DNA of 64,000 nucleotides from Candidatus Bathyoplasma sp. NZ (lineage in GTDB: Bacteria; Bacillota_I; Bacilli_A; MAG-NZ): positions 106,695-170,694 of the forward strand of contig JABENI010000011.1 of assembly GCA_013332095.1 (NCBI GenBank), in the 5' to 3' direction. Shown here piece by piece: positions 1 through 7,847 of this stretch; the stretch's first letter is position 1; each line of letters begins with the position of its first letter. A model generated the notes under the pieces. It was given only the letters and a program-made list of their open reading frames with translations, searched no databases and had not been told where the DNA came from. Made by a program: the position numbers and the translations under genes.

Positions 1-375
<375 letters not shown>

Positions 376-408
376 TTATTTTATTCACCAATAATTCATT
401 ATAATATA

Positions 409-1911
409 TTATTGTCTAACAATCAAACTATTACCAGTCATTTCTGGTGCCTTTTTTATATTTAATAACTCTAACATAGTCGGCGCTATATCTCCTAAGT
501 TCCCACCGCTTCGCAAATTATAATCGTTAGACACGAGAATAATAGGTACTGGATTGGTTGTATGAGCAGTAAATGGTTTATCAAATTCGATAAGTTTATC
601 AGCATTACCATGATCTGATGTGATAATAGAAATTCCGCCTAAAGCTAAAACTTTATCTATTACTTTCCCTAAACATTGATCTACAACTTCTACTGCTTTT
701 ACCGTTGCTTCAATGTTTCCTGTATGAGCTACCATATCACAATTTGCATAATTCAATATAACAGTATCATAGCCATTATCTAATTCTTCTAATACTTTTT
801 CAGTAACTTCGTAGGCGCTCATTTCTGGCATCTCTGCAAAATTTTTTATTTTTGGTGAATCGATTAAAACTCTCTTCGAACCTTCAATTTCAATATCGGC
901 TCCACCGTCAAAAAAGAAAGTTACATGGGCATATTTTTGTGTTTCAGCTATTCTGAGCTGTTTTAACCCTGCTTTACTAATTGTTTCTCCATAAGTATTT
1001 TTTAAATCTTGTAATTCAAATGCTATTTTTCCTTGAACAGTTTTACTATAATGCATCATGCTTACAAAATATAAATTTTCTAATTGTTTTCCTTTTACTC
1101 CTGTTTCTTTAATATTGGTTAAAGCTGTACTAATTTGAATTGCTCTATCTGGTCTAAAATTAACAAAAATTACGGCATCGTTATTTTCAATCAAGCCATT
1201 TTCATCGATGACAGTCGGAGTTACAAATTCATCATAAATATCATTTTCATAAGAAGACTCTAACGCTGAAATTGCACTGTCGTATTTAAGACCTTTTTTA
1301 GTAGTCAAACTTTGGTATGCTTCGTTAGTTCTCTCCCAGATATTGTCTCTATCCATTGCATAAAAACGACCTGCTAATGTCGCGATAGTTCCATGATTAA
1401 TTTCTTTAGTATATTTTTCAAAATCTTCTACGTATTTTACCGCACTCATCGGTCCTGTATCCCGACCATCAGTAAACGCGTGCACATAGACATCAATTTG
1501 ATTATCTTTAGCTAATTTCACCAACGCTTTAAAATGTTCTAAGTGTGAATGAACTCCACCATCAGAAAACAATCCCATTAAATGTAATTTAGAATTATTT
1601 TTTTTAGCGTGTTCTATTGCTTTTAAAAATTCAGCGTTTGAAAAAAATAAACCATCTTTTATATTTTTATTAATCCTTGTAAGCGACTGATAGACAATTC
1701 TGCCTGCACCTATGTTTAAATGTCCAACTTCTGAATTTCCCATCTGTCCTTCAGGTAACCCTACATCAACTCCTGATGCTTCTAAAGTTTGATGAGGATA
1801 TTTTGCAAAATATTTATCTAAGTTCGGTTTATTGGCTAAATAAATAGCATTACCTTTTTTTTCTTCGCTTAGTCCATATCCATCTAAAATAACTAATACT
1901 ACTGGTTTCAT
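409..1911 (-). CDS. gpmI: 2,3-bisphosphoglycerate-independent phosphoglycerate mutase
   Basis: Cytoplasmic Mn-dependent enzyme interconverting 3- and 2-phosphoglycerate. The 500 residues match the family's usual ~510. It begins with the metal-binding LDGYG motif (Asp10). The phosphoserine site MGNSEVGH has its nucleophile at Ser60, and the later motifs FVNFRPDRA, NCDMVAHTG and TSDHGNAD supply metal and phosphate ligands of the alkaline-phosphatase fold. The ATG sits 8 bases after AAGGAGG. It is followed at once by eno, so the product of this step is the substrate of the next gene. Nothing is missing or odd in it. Confidence 0.98.
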   Translation of the reverse strand: MKPVVLVILDGYGLSEEKKGNAIYLANKPNLDKYFAKYPHQTLEASGVDVGLPEGQMGNSEVGHLNIGAGRIVYQSLTRINKNIKDGLFFSNAEFLKAIEHAKKNNSKLHLMGLFSDGGVHSHLEHFKALVKLAKDNQIDVYVHAFTDGRDTGPMSAVKYVEDFEKYTKEINHGTIATLAGRFYAMDRDNIWERTNEAYQSLTTKKGLKYDSAISALESSYENDIYDEFVTPTVIDENGLIENNDAVIFVNFRPDRAIQISTALTNIKETGVKGKQLENLYFVSMMHYSKTVQGKIAFELQDLKNTYGETISKAGLKQLRIAETQKYAHVTFFFDGGADIEIEGSKRVLIDSPKIKNFAEMPEMSAYEVTEKVLEELDNGYDTVILNYANCDMVAHTGNIEATVKAVEVVDQCLGKVIDKVLALGGISIITSDHGNADKLIEFDKPFTAHTTNPVPIILVSNDYNLRSGGNLGDIAPTMLELLNIKKAPEMTGNSLIVRQ

Positions 1912-1993
1912 GTCTTATACCTCCTTCTTAATTCTATACTATTATCAATTTACTTTCACTTAAAAAAGCATCTTTTATCAATGAAAGCGCATA

Positions 1994-2512
1994 CTAAAGA
2001 AAAATCATTCCATATGCTAAACTAAATATCATTACATAAATCGGTTGAACTCTTTTTTCAAGTAAAAAAAGTGATATTGAAAATATGATTACAGTGTTGA
2101 CAATATTAATATTACTTACAGAAATTTTTAAAAATTTTATAATTATCGTTAAAAAAATTCCAATCACTACCGGCTTAATAAACAATGTTATTTTTTTCAT
2201 GATGTAAGATGTTTTAAGTTTTTCCATGAAATTATAAGCAATTAAAATCATCACAATTCCTGGAACAACAAATACTAAAGTAAAAATTATCAGCCCCTGC
2301 CAGCCAAATTTATAAAATCCGACATAAGCAGATAATTTTGCGCCAATTGAACCTGGTAACGAATTAGCAACCGCTACTGCTTTTGTAAATTCCTGTGATG
2401 AAACAATAAATAAATCTTCAACTAATAATTTTTCAAACATCGGGATAAAAACAACTCCACCACCAAAAGTGACCATTACAATAATAAACACACCTATTAT
2501 TAATTCAATCAT
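1994..2512 (-). CDS. chrA: Chromate transporter family, half-size subunit (second)
   Basis: A 172-residue hydrophobic protein of the CHR family (PF02417), with the family signature FGGGVVFIPMFEKLL near the N-terminus, followed by AVANSLPGSIGAKLSAYVGF. It is a short-chain CHR protein, one half of the classical ~400-residue ChrA. Its start ATG overlaps the TGA stop of the preceding half (ATGA), so the pair is translationally coupled and probably forms a heterodimer in the membrane. The family exports chromate in some bacteria, but the true substrate of Firmicute pairs is often untested; the function here is inferred from family only. Confidence 0.88.
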   Translation of the reverse strand: MIELIIGVFIIVMVTFGGGVVFIPMFEKLLVEDLFIVSSQEFTKAVAVANSLPGSIGAKLSAYVGFYKFGWQGLIIFTLVFVVPGIVMILIAYNFMEKLKTSYIMKKITLFIKPVVIGIFLTIIIKFLKISVSNINIVNTVIIFSISLFLLEKRVQPIYVMIFSLAYGMIFL

Positions 2513-3039
2513 CTTCTAATCCTACTTATCGCTACTAATAAAATCATCGAAACAATTACTAATGATGGATGAACATTTAAAAAATAAATCGATGAAAATG
2601 AAATTAACGTTATTAAAATGACATTGATAATTTGAATTTCTTTGATGGAACTTAAAAAGAACTTTTTGCTTATACTTACCATTAAAGCAGCGACTGTTGC
2701 TAGTACCGGTGTCGTTAATTTTTCCAAAGTTTCAGCTGAAATATATTTTTCTAAAAAAGAAAGAAAAAAAATAAACATTAAAACAGAAGGTAAGATTATA
2801 ACAATTCCTGATAAAATTGCTCCTAGATATCCTTTTGTCTTATAACCGATTGCTGCTGCCATTTCTACCATACTTGGTCCAGGTAAAGAGTTAGCTAACG
2901 CTACAAAATTTACAAAATCTTCTTCTGTTATCCACTTTTTTTTTTCTACTATTTCTTTGTGAATCAACGGCGCAACTGCACTACCACCACCAAATCCTAA
3001 ACAGCCTATTTTCATAAATGTTAATATTAAACTAATCAT
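2509..3039 (-). CDS. chrA: Chromate transporter family, half-size subunit (first)
   Basis: First gene of the two-gene CHR pair, 176 residues when started at the ATG at 3039, which lies about 11 bases after AAAGGA; a GTG three codons upstream sits too close to that site. The signature GCLGFGGGSAVAPLIHKEIV and the repeat VALANSLPGPSMVEMAAAIG are visible, then four or five hydrophobic segments. Sequence similarity to the second half reflects the ancestral duplication of the CHR domain. Predicted inner-membrane anion transporter subunit, coupled to the next gene by an ATGA overlap. Confidence 0.88.
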   Translation of the reverse strand: MISLILTFMKIGCLGFGGGSAVAPLIHKEIVEKKKWITEEDFVNFVALANSLPGPSMVEMAAAIGYKTKGYLGAILSGIVIILPSVLMFIFFLSFLEKYISAETLEKLTTPVLATVAALMVSISKKFFLSSIKEIQIINVILITLISFSSIYFLNVHPSLVIVSMILLVAISRIRR

Positions 3040-3348
3040 TATCTTCACTTTCCTTTATATTAAATATAACATAAAATTCACTGTAAATAAAAAAATCTTG
3101 TAATAAGCCGAGGCGAAATAAGGAAAACCTAATATTTACGTTGGCAGAGGTCTCTGCTGTTTTTTGATTAACTTGGCAGTAACTCAATAAAGTTAAATAA
3201 ATAAGTACCTTTGTACTTGGTATTTTTAAAAAAGAATATGGAAAAAGTATTACTTGGATAAGCGTACCTTTAGTTAATTAGTGTAGCCTTTATTTCTACA
3301 TAAGTAAATTATGAGAAAAAGAAATTGACAAAATAACATTTTATGGCT
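3040..3348. other. Intergenic region between divergent chrA and hydrolase genes
   Basis: No open reading frame with a ribosome binding site is visible. The region holds two short hairpins (3144..3165 and 3203..3218) and otherwise AT-rich sequence. It may be the remains of a lost gene, but nothing recognisable is left. Confidence 0.4.
3144..3165 (+). terminator. Possible terminator hairpin
   Basis: GCAGA-GGTC-TCTGC hairpin followed by TGTTTTTTG on the plus strand. No plus-strand gene lies upstream, so it may be a relic or an attenuator-like element; a second weaker hairpin (AAGTAC-CTTT-GTACTT) follows at 3203..3218 with another T-run. Confidence 0.35.
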
Positions 3349-3378
3349 TTGTTTTTTTATGTCGAAATGTGTTATAAT
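3349..3378 (+). promoter_or_regulatory. Promoter of the alpha/beta hydrolase gene
   Basis: A perfect -10 TATAAT at 3373..3378 preceded by TGT, giving an extended -10 (TGnTATAAT). The -35 is weak (TTGTTT at 3349..3354, 18-base spacer). The start codon lies 40 bases downstream. Confidence 0.55.
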
Positions 3379-3417
3379 AATCAAGTAATTAATTAAATTT
3401 TATAAACGGGGTGCATC

Positions 3418-4338
3418 ATGAAAAAGAAAATTCTTAAAAGTATTATTATTATTTGTTTTTTAATTGCTATTATTGGTTTTGTAGGTGCCTATTTTCTCAT
3501 TACAAATAGTGTGAAGCATATGTTTGAATATAGATCTGAATATAAAATGGAAGCAGAACCTACATATGATTATGAAGTACTGACTATAACTACTTCCGAT
3601 AATTTAAAGCTATATGGAGAACTTGCTATTCCTGAAAATCCAAAGGCTATTGTTATTATTGCTCCAGGTTGGGATATGACTCATAATTCTATGATTGTTA
3701 TTACAGAATATTTGTACGAAAATGGATACGGCTCTCTTAACTTAGATCTTAGAACTAGAGGAAATAGTGAAGGTGAAATGAAAGGTGGAGCATATTCAGA
3801 AGTATTAGATATAAAAGCAGGAGTCAATCATCTTATATCTAATGAACAAACTAAAAATATCCCAATAGCAACATTAGGAGTATCATTGGGAGGTTCAACA
3901 GTACTTAATACTAAAGATGAAAATATATCGTCTATAGTATCAATAGGAGCTTACACTGATTTTATGGATATGGTTTTATTAGATGAATCCATAAATGAGA
4001 TGCCTTATGGTGAAAAAATTATTCCTTTTTATATAAATCTGTATTTAGGTTTCAACCTAGGATTTAAAAACTTGAATTCACCTTTAGAAACTGCTGTTTC
4101 TATGAAAGATATGCCTATTCTAGTTGTCCATGGTATTAATGATGAACAAATATCTTATGAATATCAAGGGCAAAAAATAGCTAATGCACTAGAAGGTAAT
4201 CCTAATTTTGAGTTTTATCCTGTGGAAAATGGTCTTCATTTTCCGTGGCTTACAGACTACGAATTAAATGATGTCAACTACGATGTTTTTGATAAAATCG
4301 TGAAATTTTTGGATAGTGTTTATCTTGAACAAACTTAA
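3418..4338 (+). CDS. Membrane-anchored alpha/beta hydrolase
   Basis: A 306-residue serine hydrolase of the alpha/beta fold. Residues 5-30 form one membrane segment that probably anchors the enzyme with its catalytic domain outside. The nucleophile elbow GVSLGGS places Ser156; Asp242 (HGINDEQ) and His274 (NGLHFPW) complete the triad. An oxyanion-type APGW motif is at about 82-85. GGGGTG precedes the ATG. It is monocistronic, with its own promoter and a strong terminator. Similar proteins are called cell-surface hydrolase or esterase; the substrate cannot be told from sequence. Confidence 0.88.
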   Translation: MKKKILKSIIIICFLIAIIGFVGAYFLITNSVKHMFEYRSEYKMEAEPTYDYEVLTITTSDNLKLYGELAIPENPKAIVIIAPGWDMTHNSMIVITEYLYENGYGSLNLDLRTRGNSEGEMKGGAYSEVLDIKAGVNHLISNEQTKNIPIATLGVSLGGSTVLNTKDENISSIVSIGAYTDFMDMVLLDESINEMPYGEKIIPFYINLYLGFNLGFKNLNSPLETAVSMKDMPILVVHGINDEQISYEYQGQKIANALEGNPNFEFYPVENGLHFPWLTDYELNDVNYDVFDKIVKFLDSVYLEQT

Positions 4339-4360
4339 TAAAATATCCATAACTTACATT

Positions 4361-4390
4361 AAAAAAGAGTATAAATTATACTCTTTTTTT
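4361..4390 (+). terminator. Terminator of the hydrolase gene
   Basis: Perfect 13-bp stem AAAAAAGAGTATA / TATACTCTTTTTT with a 3-base AAT loop, T-run on the plus strand and an equal A-run on the 5' side, so it could also work in reverse. Confidence 0.9.
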
Positions 4391-4417
4391 GATAACAATA
4401 CACTTGATTAATCCAAT

Positions 4418-5272
4418 TGATTAAATCAAAAACAAATTACAGAACTTTTTGAAGTAGATAGAACAGTTATTACAAAACATATTTCAAACATATTTTCTAT
4501 CAATGAACTTAACAAAGATGCAGTATGTGCAAATTTTACACATACTGCAAAAGATGGCAAAAATATAGAACAAACTTCTATAATCTTGATATGATAATTG
4601 CAATAGGCTATAGAGTAAATAGTTATAAGGCAACACAATTTAGAATTTGGGCAACTAAAATTTTAAGAGAATTTATGATAAAAGGTTTTGTTCTTGATGA
4701 TGAAAGATTAAAACAAGGTAACAATGTTTTTAACAAAGACTATTTTGATGAATTATTAGAACGTGTTAGAGATATTAGGGCTTCAGAAAAATTATTCTAT
4801 AATAAAATCAGAAATATATTTGCACTCAGTATTGATTACAATGATAATTCTAATGAAGCAAATTTTTTTTTTGCACGCACTCAAAATAAATTAGAATATG
4901 TAGTAACAGGAATGACCAGCGCATAAATAATTCAGACTAGAGCTAATTATAAATTATCTACAATGGTTCTTACATCTTGGAGTGGCGAAAAAAGATGTCA
5001 CAATAGCAAAAAATTATTTAGAGGAAAAAGAAATAAGAGAACTTAATTCACTTATAAATATGCTTTTAGATTATATTGAATTGATGTTTACCAGAAGACA
5101 ATTTTTTAAAATGAATGATTGGTCAGAGATATTACATAAGTTCTTAGAGTTCAATGAATATGATATTTTACAAAATTATGGAAATATAAAAAAATCTACT
5201 GCTGATAATTTTGCTAATAATTTAAACCACTACAAAATAGAATATACGATGATAAATTTGAAAATAAAGTAA
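4418..5272 (+). pseudogene. rhuM-family (virulence RhuM) pseudogene
   Basis: Decayed gene of the RhuM family (PF13310), which is common in genomic islands and prophages. Readable blocks in order: LNQKQITELFEVDRTVITKH, THTAKDGKN, FYNLDMIIAIGYRVNS, ATQFRIWATKILREFM, ARTQNKLEYVVTGMTSA, then LEFNEYDILQN near the end. Damage: the 5' end is missing, with a TGA where the family has Trp just before the first block; one T is lost near 4576; TAA at 4924 replaces a conserved Glu; and another frameshift lies in the A-run near 4985. Two internal open frames (4525..4926 and 4982..5272) survive but neither is a full gene. No promoter or ribosome binding site is seen. It is a leftover of a mobile region. Confidence 0.85.
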
Positions 5273-5305
5273 ATAAAATTTTAAAATCAAATAAATAAAA
5301 AATAT

Positions 5306-5325
5306 AAAGATTGAATTCAATCTTT
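5306..5325. terminator. Hairpin after the rhuM remnant
   Basis: Perfect palindrome AAAGATTGAATTCAATCTTT followed by ATTTATTTTAT. It would end transcription of the dead rhuM gene on the plus strand; the T-run is interrupted, so it is weak. Confidence 0.5.
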
Positions 5326-5480
5326 ATTTATTTTATCTATTGCTTCTTCCCAATGTAAATGTAAGCCCACACCCCTTTTACTATTCTATCATTTACTTTA
5401 TGTTGAACATACAATCATTCGTAACCTTCTTTATTAGTGATTTCTCCTCCCATCTAACGTTATATACACTGCTAAAAAAT

Positions 5481-5562
5481 AAAAAAGACCTTGCGATGCA
5501 AGGTCCGTGTGGTAATCTTCTCTATATCTATCTTGGCGAGATATAACTACAAATAATACCAC
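5481..5562 (-). ncRNA. Candidate structured small RNA ending in a terminator
   Basis: On the minus strand two nested helices, GTGGTA/TACCAC outside and TATATCT/AGATATA inside, are followed by a perfect 8-bp hairpin GACCTTGC-ATC-GCAAGGTC and six Ts. The design (folded domain plus intrinsic terminator) suits an sRNA or a riboregulator. It lies about 100 bases downstream of folT on the same strand and no reading frame follows it. The family is not recognised. No strong promoter is seen; a TGGTATTAT extended -10 lies within the 5' helix. Confidence 0.45.
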
Positions 5563-5658
5563 TTTTTTGTATTAAATCTATTAATTTTTTAAATAATATT
5601 ATTCAAAATCTAGGCTATTTTCTTATTTCCTTAATTTATTTTGCTTTGAGGCAAAATT

Positions 5659-6213
5659 TTATGCTTTGTCAAAATGTTTATAATAAACATCTAACACTTT
5701 GTAAAGTACGATCGTTTGAATAGGTAATTTAATTATTAAAGTTATCACTCTAATCGGTAATTTTGCAATTGTTGGACCCCAACCATGAAGCAAAGATAAA
5801 GCATACGTGTTAAGTGAAAGAGCAACAAATGAGGTAATCAATACTATCACAAAAATAATACTGATTGTTTTTTTACGATTTCCGTCAGCCTGATATTTGA
5901 ATTTAAATAACTTTGCTAATAATGCTGGAACTAGTCCCCAAGCTATTGAAGATAAAGTGAATGGTCCTAATGTATAACCTTTGGCAAGTCCATGAATCCA
6001 GTCTACTATAAAACCAGCTATTCCACCGATTGGACCAAAAATTAATCCGACAACCATTAGCGGTACATCGTATAGAGTAACTTTGGAAAATCCTGTCTCG
6101 ATAGAAAAAAACTTAAGTGTTACTGAAAGCGCTGATAAAATGGCAATTAATGCTAAAGCTCTTGTGGTAATTTTTCTTTTACTGTTTAAAGATTTTGATT
6201 TTTCTTCGTTCAT
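5659..6213 (-). CDS. folT: ECF transporter S component, folate-specific (FolT)
   Basis: Substrate-binding membrane subunit of an energy-coupling factor vitamin transporter; it would pair with EcfA/EcfT encoded elsewhere. Of the 184 residues, a charged N-terminus is followed by about six hydrophobic segments, with the S-component features ALIAILSALS, LYDVPLMVVGLIFGPIGG and DWIHGLAKG. An upstream in-frame ATG at 6252 would fall right behind the riboswitch and lacks a ribosome binding site; the ATG at 6213 follows GAGGAG, so it is chosen. Folate specificity rests on the THF riboswitch upstream. Predicted regulation: high tetrahydrofolate lowers expression. Confidence 0.88.
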   Translation of the reverse strand: MNEEKSKSLNSKRKITTRALALIAILSALSVTLKFFSIETGFSKVTLYDVPLMVVGLIFGPIGGIAGFIVDWIHGLAKGYTLGPFTLSSIAWGLVPALLAKLFKFKYQADGNRKKTISIIFVIVLITSFVALSLNTYALSLLHGWGPTIAKLPIRVITLIIKLPIQTIVLYKVLDVYYKHFDKA

Positions 6214-6220
6214 TACTACA

Positions 6221-6244
6221 CTCCTCAAATTTAATTTGAAAGAG
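6221..6244 (-). promoter_or_regulatory. Hairpin able to hide the folT ribosome binding site
   Basis: CTCTTTCAAATT can pair with AATTTGAGGAG, which contains the folT Shine-Dalgarno GAGGAG. The helix is 11 bp with one bulge and G-U pairs. It sits between the THF aptamer and the start codon, suggesting that ligand binding controls translation initiation. Confidence 0.5.
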
Positions 6245-6263
6245 TTCCACATATTATTATTAT

Positions 6264-6355
6264 AGCGGACGCGCTGATAAATCGCCTACCATCTCTGATA
6301 GTTCGTATATACCCAACTTCCCATGGTATATCACTTAACGCTTATCAACTACTCT
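6264..6355 (-). promoter_or_regulatory. Tetrahydrofolate (THF) riboswitch
   Basis: The minus strand matches the THF-I (folT) aptamer: GAGTAGTTGAT, GCGTTAAGTG, a GGGAAGT loop, CGAAC, GGTAGGCGATTTATCA and a closing TCCGCT. Expected helices form: TGATAA/TTATCA (P2), ATATACC/GGTATAT (P3) and CTATC/GGTAG. It lies directly upstream of folT and begins about 10 bases after the promoter, which fits an mRNA leader. Confidence 0.85.
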
Positions 6356-6364
6356 AACTACAAG

Positions 6365-6393
6365 AGTTTACTATTTTTTTTTAAAATTGTCAA
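6365..6393 (-). promoter_or_regulatory. Promoter of the folT transcript
   Basis: TTGACA (6388..6393), 17-base spacer, TAAACT (6365..6370) on the minus strand. Predicted transcription start about 6358, just at the 5' edge of the THF aptamer. Confidence 0.8.
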
Positions 6394-6425
6394 CCCTTAT
6401 CAACAAGCCTCGATTGTTTTTTCGA

Positions 6426-7097
6426 TTAAATATTGCTTATTATGCCCTCATTTTTTGAGATTTTTAAATAGTTCCTGATCATATTCTTAGAACTATAAAC
6501 AATAAAGACAAAGTACGGAACAAACAACAACATTAGATGGTCTAGTTTACTAAGTAATATATAATCGTAAATACCATGAAGTAGTATTGGAACTACTAAC
6601 GACAAAATTTTAGGAATAAACTTTTTGCTAAAATGTCCTAAAGAAAAATAATATCCCATCACTACTCCAAACATCATGTGCATCGGAATACTAGTAACCG
6701 CTCTTAAAATAGCAGTTTCTCTTCCGTACTGAGCAACGTAAATAATATTTTCAACAATCGCAAATCCCATAGAAACAAATACTGCATAAATAATTCCATC
6801 TAAATATTCATTAAAATATTTTTTATTTTTAATTCCCGTAAAAGCTAACCATTTAAAAAACTCTTCATTGAATGCTGCTAATACGAAAGCGACGTATAAA
6901 ATATAAATTTCACCGCCTAATTCTTTTCCTAAACTATTTAAAAAGTTCCCGATTATTAATACCGGGACAACGACAAACATTCCTAAAACGAATTTTTTAA
7001 ATAATTGAAATAGTGTTTCTCTATCATAACTATCAACCAGATAAAAAAAAACTAAAACTGTTAAAACAGGCCAAATAGCCCAAAGCAAGTTACTCAA
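6426..7097 (-). CDS. prsW: PrsW-type intramembrane protease
   Basis: A 223-residue polytopic membrane protein of the PrsW/CAAX-like glutamic protease family. The signatures are present: FNEEFFKW (paired Glu), IVENIIY, and two His-containing helices, IPMHMMFGVVMGY and ILLHGIYDY. In Bacillus subtilis PrsW cuts the anti-sigma factor RsiW; no anti-sigma gene is visible here, so the substrate is open. It starts with TTG, 7 bases after GGAGG, and overlaps the ung stop by 8 bases, so it is translationally coupled to ung. Confidence 0.85.
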   Translation of the reverse strand: MSNLLWAIWPVLTVLVFFYLVDSYDRETLFQLFKKFVLGMFVVVPVLIIGNFLNSLGKELGGEIYILYVAFVLAAFNEEFFKWLAFTGIKNKKYFNEYLDGIIYAVFVSMGFAIVENIIYVAQYGRETAILRAVTSIPMHMMFGVVMGYYFSLGHFSKKFIPKILSLVVPILLHGIYDYILLSKLDHLMLLFVPYFVFIVYSSKNMIRNYLKISKNEGIISNI

Positions 7098-7752
7098 TTT
7101 TTATCCTCCAATTTATTGCTTCTATAGTTTTAGCAGTTAGAGCTGAATTAATTCTTGAAAAAGGTTTCGAACCAAAAAAACCATTTCTGGCACTAAATGA
7201 TGAAGGATGAGTACTTTCAATAATAAGTCTATTTTTATTTGTTATTAAATTTTTTTTACTTCTAGCAAAATTACCCCAAAGAACATAAATAATAAAATTG
7301 TTATTTTTTTCAATATAATCAATTACGTTTGCCGTAAAAATTTCCCAACCGATGTCTTTATGACTCCCTGGAGAATGTTCTCTTACTGTTAAACAAGTGT
7401 TTAATAACAAAATTCCTTGCTTAGCTAAACAACTTAAGTCACCACTTTTAGATATTTCTATTCCTAAATCATCTTCTAATTCTTTATAAATGTTCAATAA
7501 ACTAGGCGGTAATTTTTGATTGTTTACACTAAAAGATAATCCGTTTGCTTGATTAACATTATGATAAGGGTCTTGTCCTAAAATAACTACTTTTATATTT
7601 TCATAAGGAGTTAATTTAAAAGCATTAAATAAATTTTCTCTTTTCGGATAAATCACATAATTTTTATACTCTTTTTTTAAATTGATTTTTAAATTATTAT
7701 AATATTCTTTTTTGCATTCGCCATCAAAAAAATCACGCCAATTATTATTCAT
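7090..7752 (-). CDS. ung: Uracil-DNA glycosylase
   Basis: Removes uracil from DNA as the first step of base excision repair. The 220 residues are the standard family-1 length. The catalytic water-activating motif GQDPYH has Asp61, the substrate-sensing motif is GLSFSV, and the His-loop is STHPSSFSA (His182); the usual HPSPLSA is slightly altered. AAGGGG lies ahead of the ATG. It is the first gene of a two-gene unit with prsW; the functional link between the two is not obvious. Confidence 0.97.
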   Translation of the reverse strand: MNNNWRDFFDGECKKEYYNNLKINLKKEYKNYVIYPKRENLFNAFKLTPYENIKVVILGQDPYHNVNQANGLSFSVNNQKLPPSLLNIYKELEDDLGIEISKSGDLSCLAKQGILLLNTCLTVREHSPGSHKDIGWEIFTANVIDYIEKNNNFIIYVLWGNFARSKKNLITNKNRLIIESTHPSSFSARNGFFGSKPFSRINSALTAKTIEAINWRIKIE

Positions 7753-7828
7753 ATTTTTTTCCCCTTATTGTTTTTGTTAGTCATATTATAGCATATTACA
7801 ACAATAAAATCATTAATGGTAAAATAAA

Positions 7829-7847
7829 AATAGCCATAATGGCTATT
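7829..7847 (-). terminator. Terminator of the glm operon
   Basis: AATAGCCA-TTA-TGGCTATT followed by TTTATTTT on the minus strand. The 5' arm contains the glmS TAG stop codon. Confidence 0.85.

Noticed and set aside
3325..3330. TTGACA as -35 of the hydrolase gene
   Set aside because: It is 42 bases from the TATAAT box, and no -10 lies at 16-18 bases. The extended -10 with a weak -35 is the better reading.
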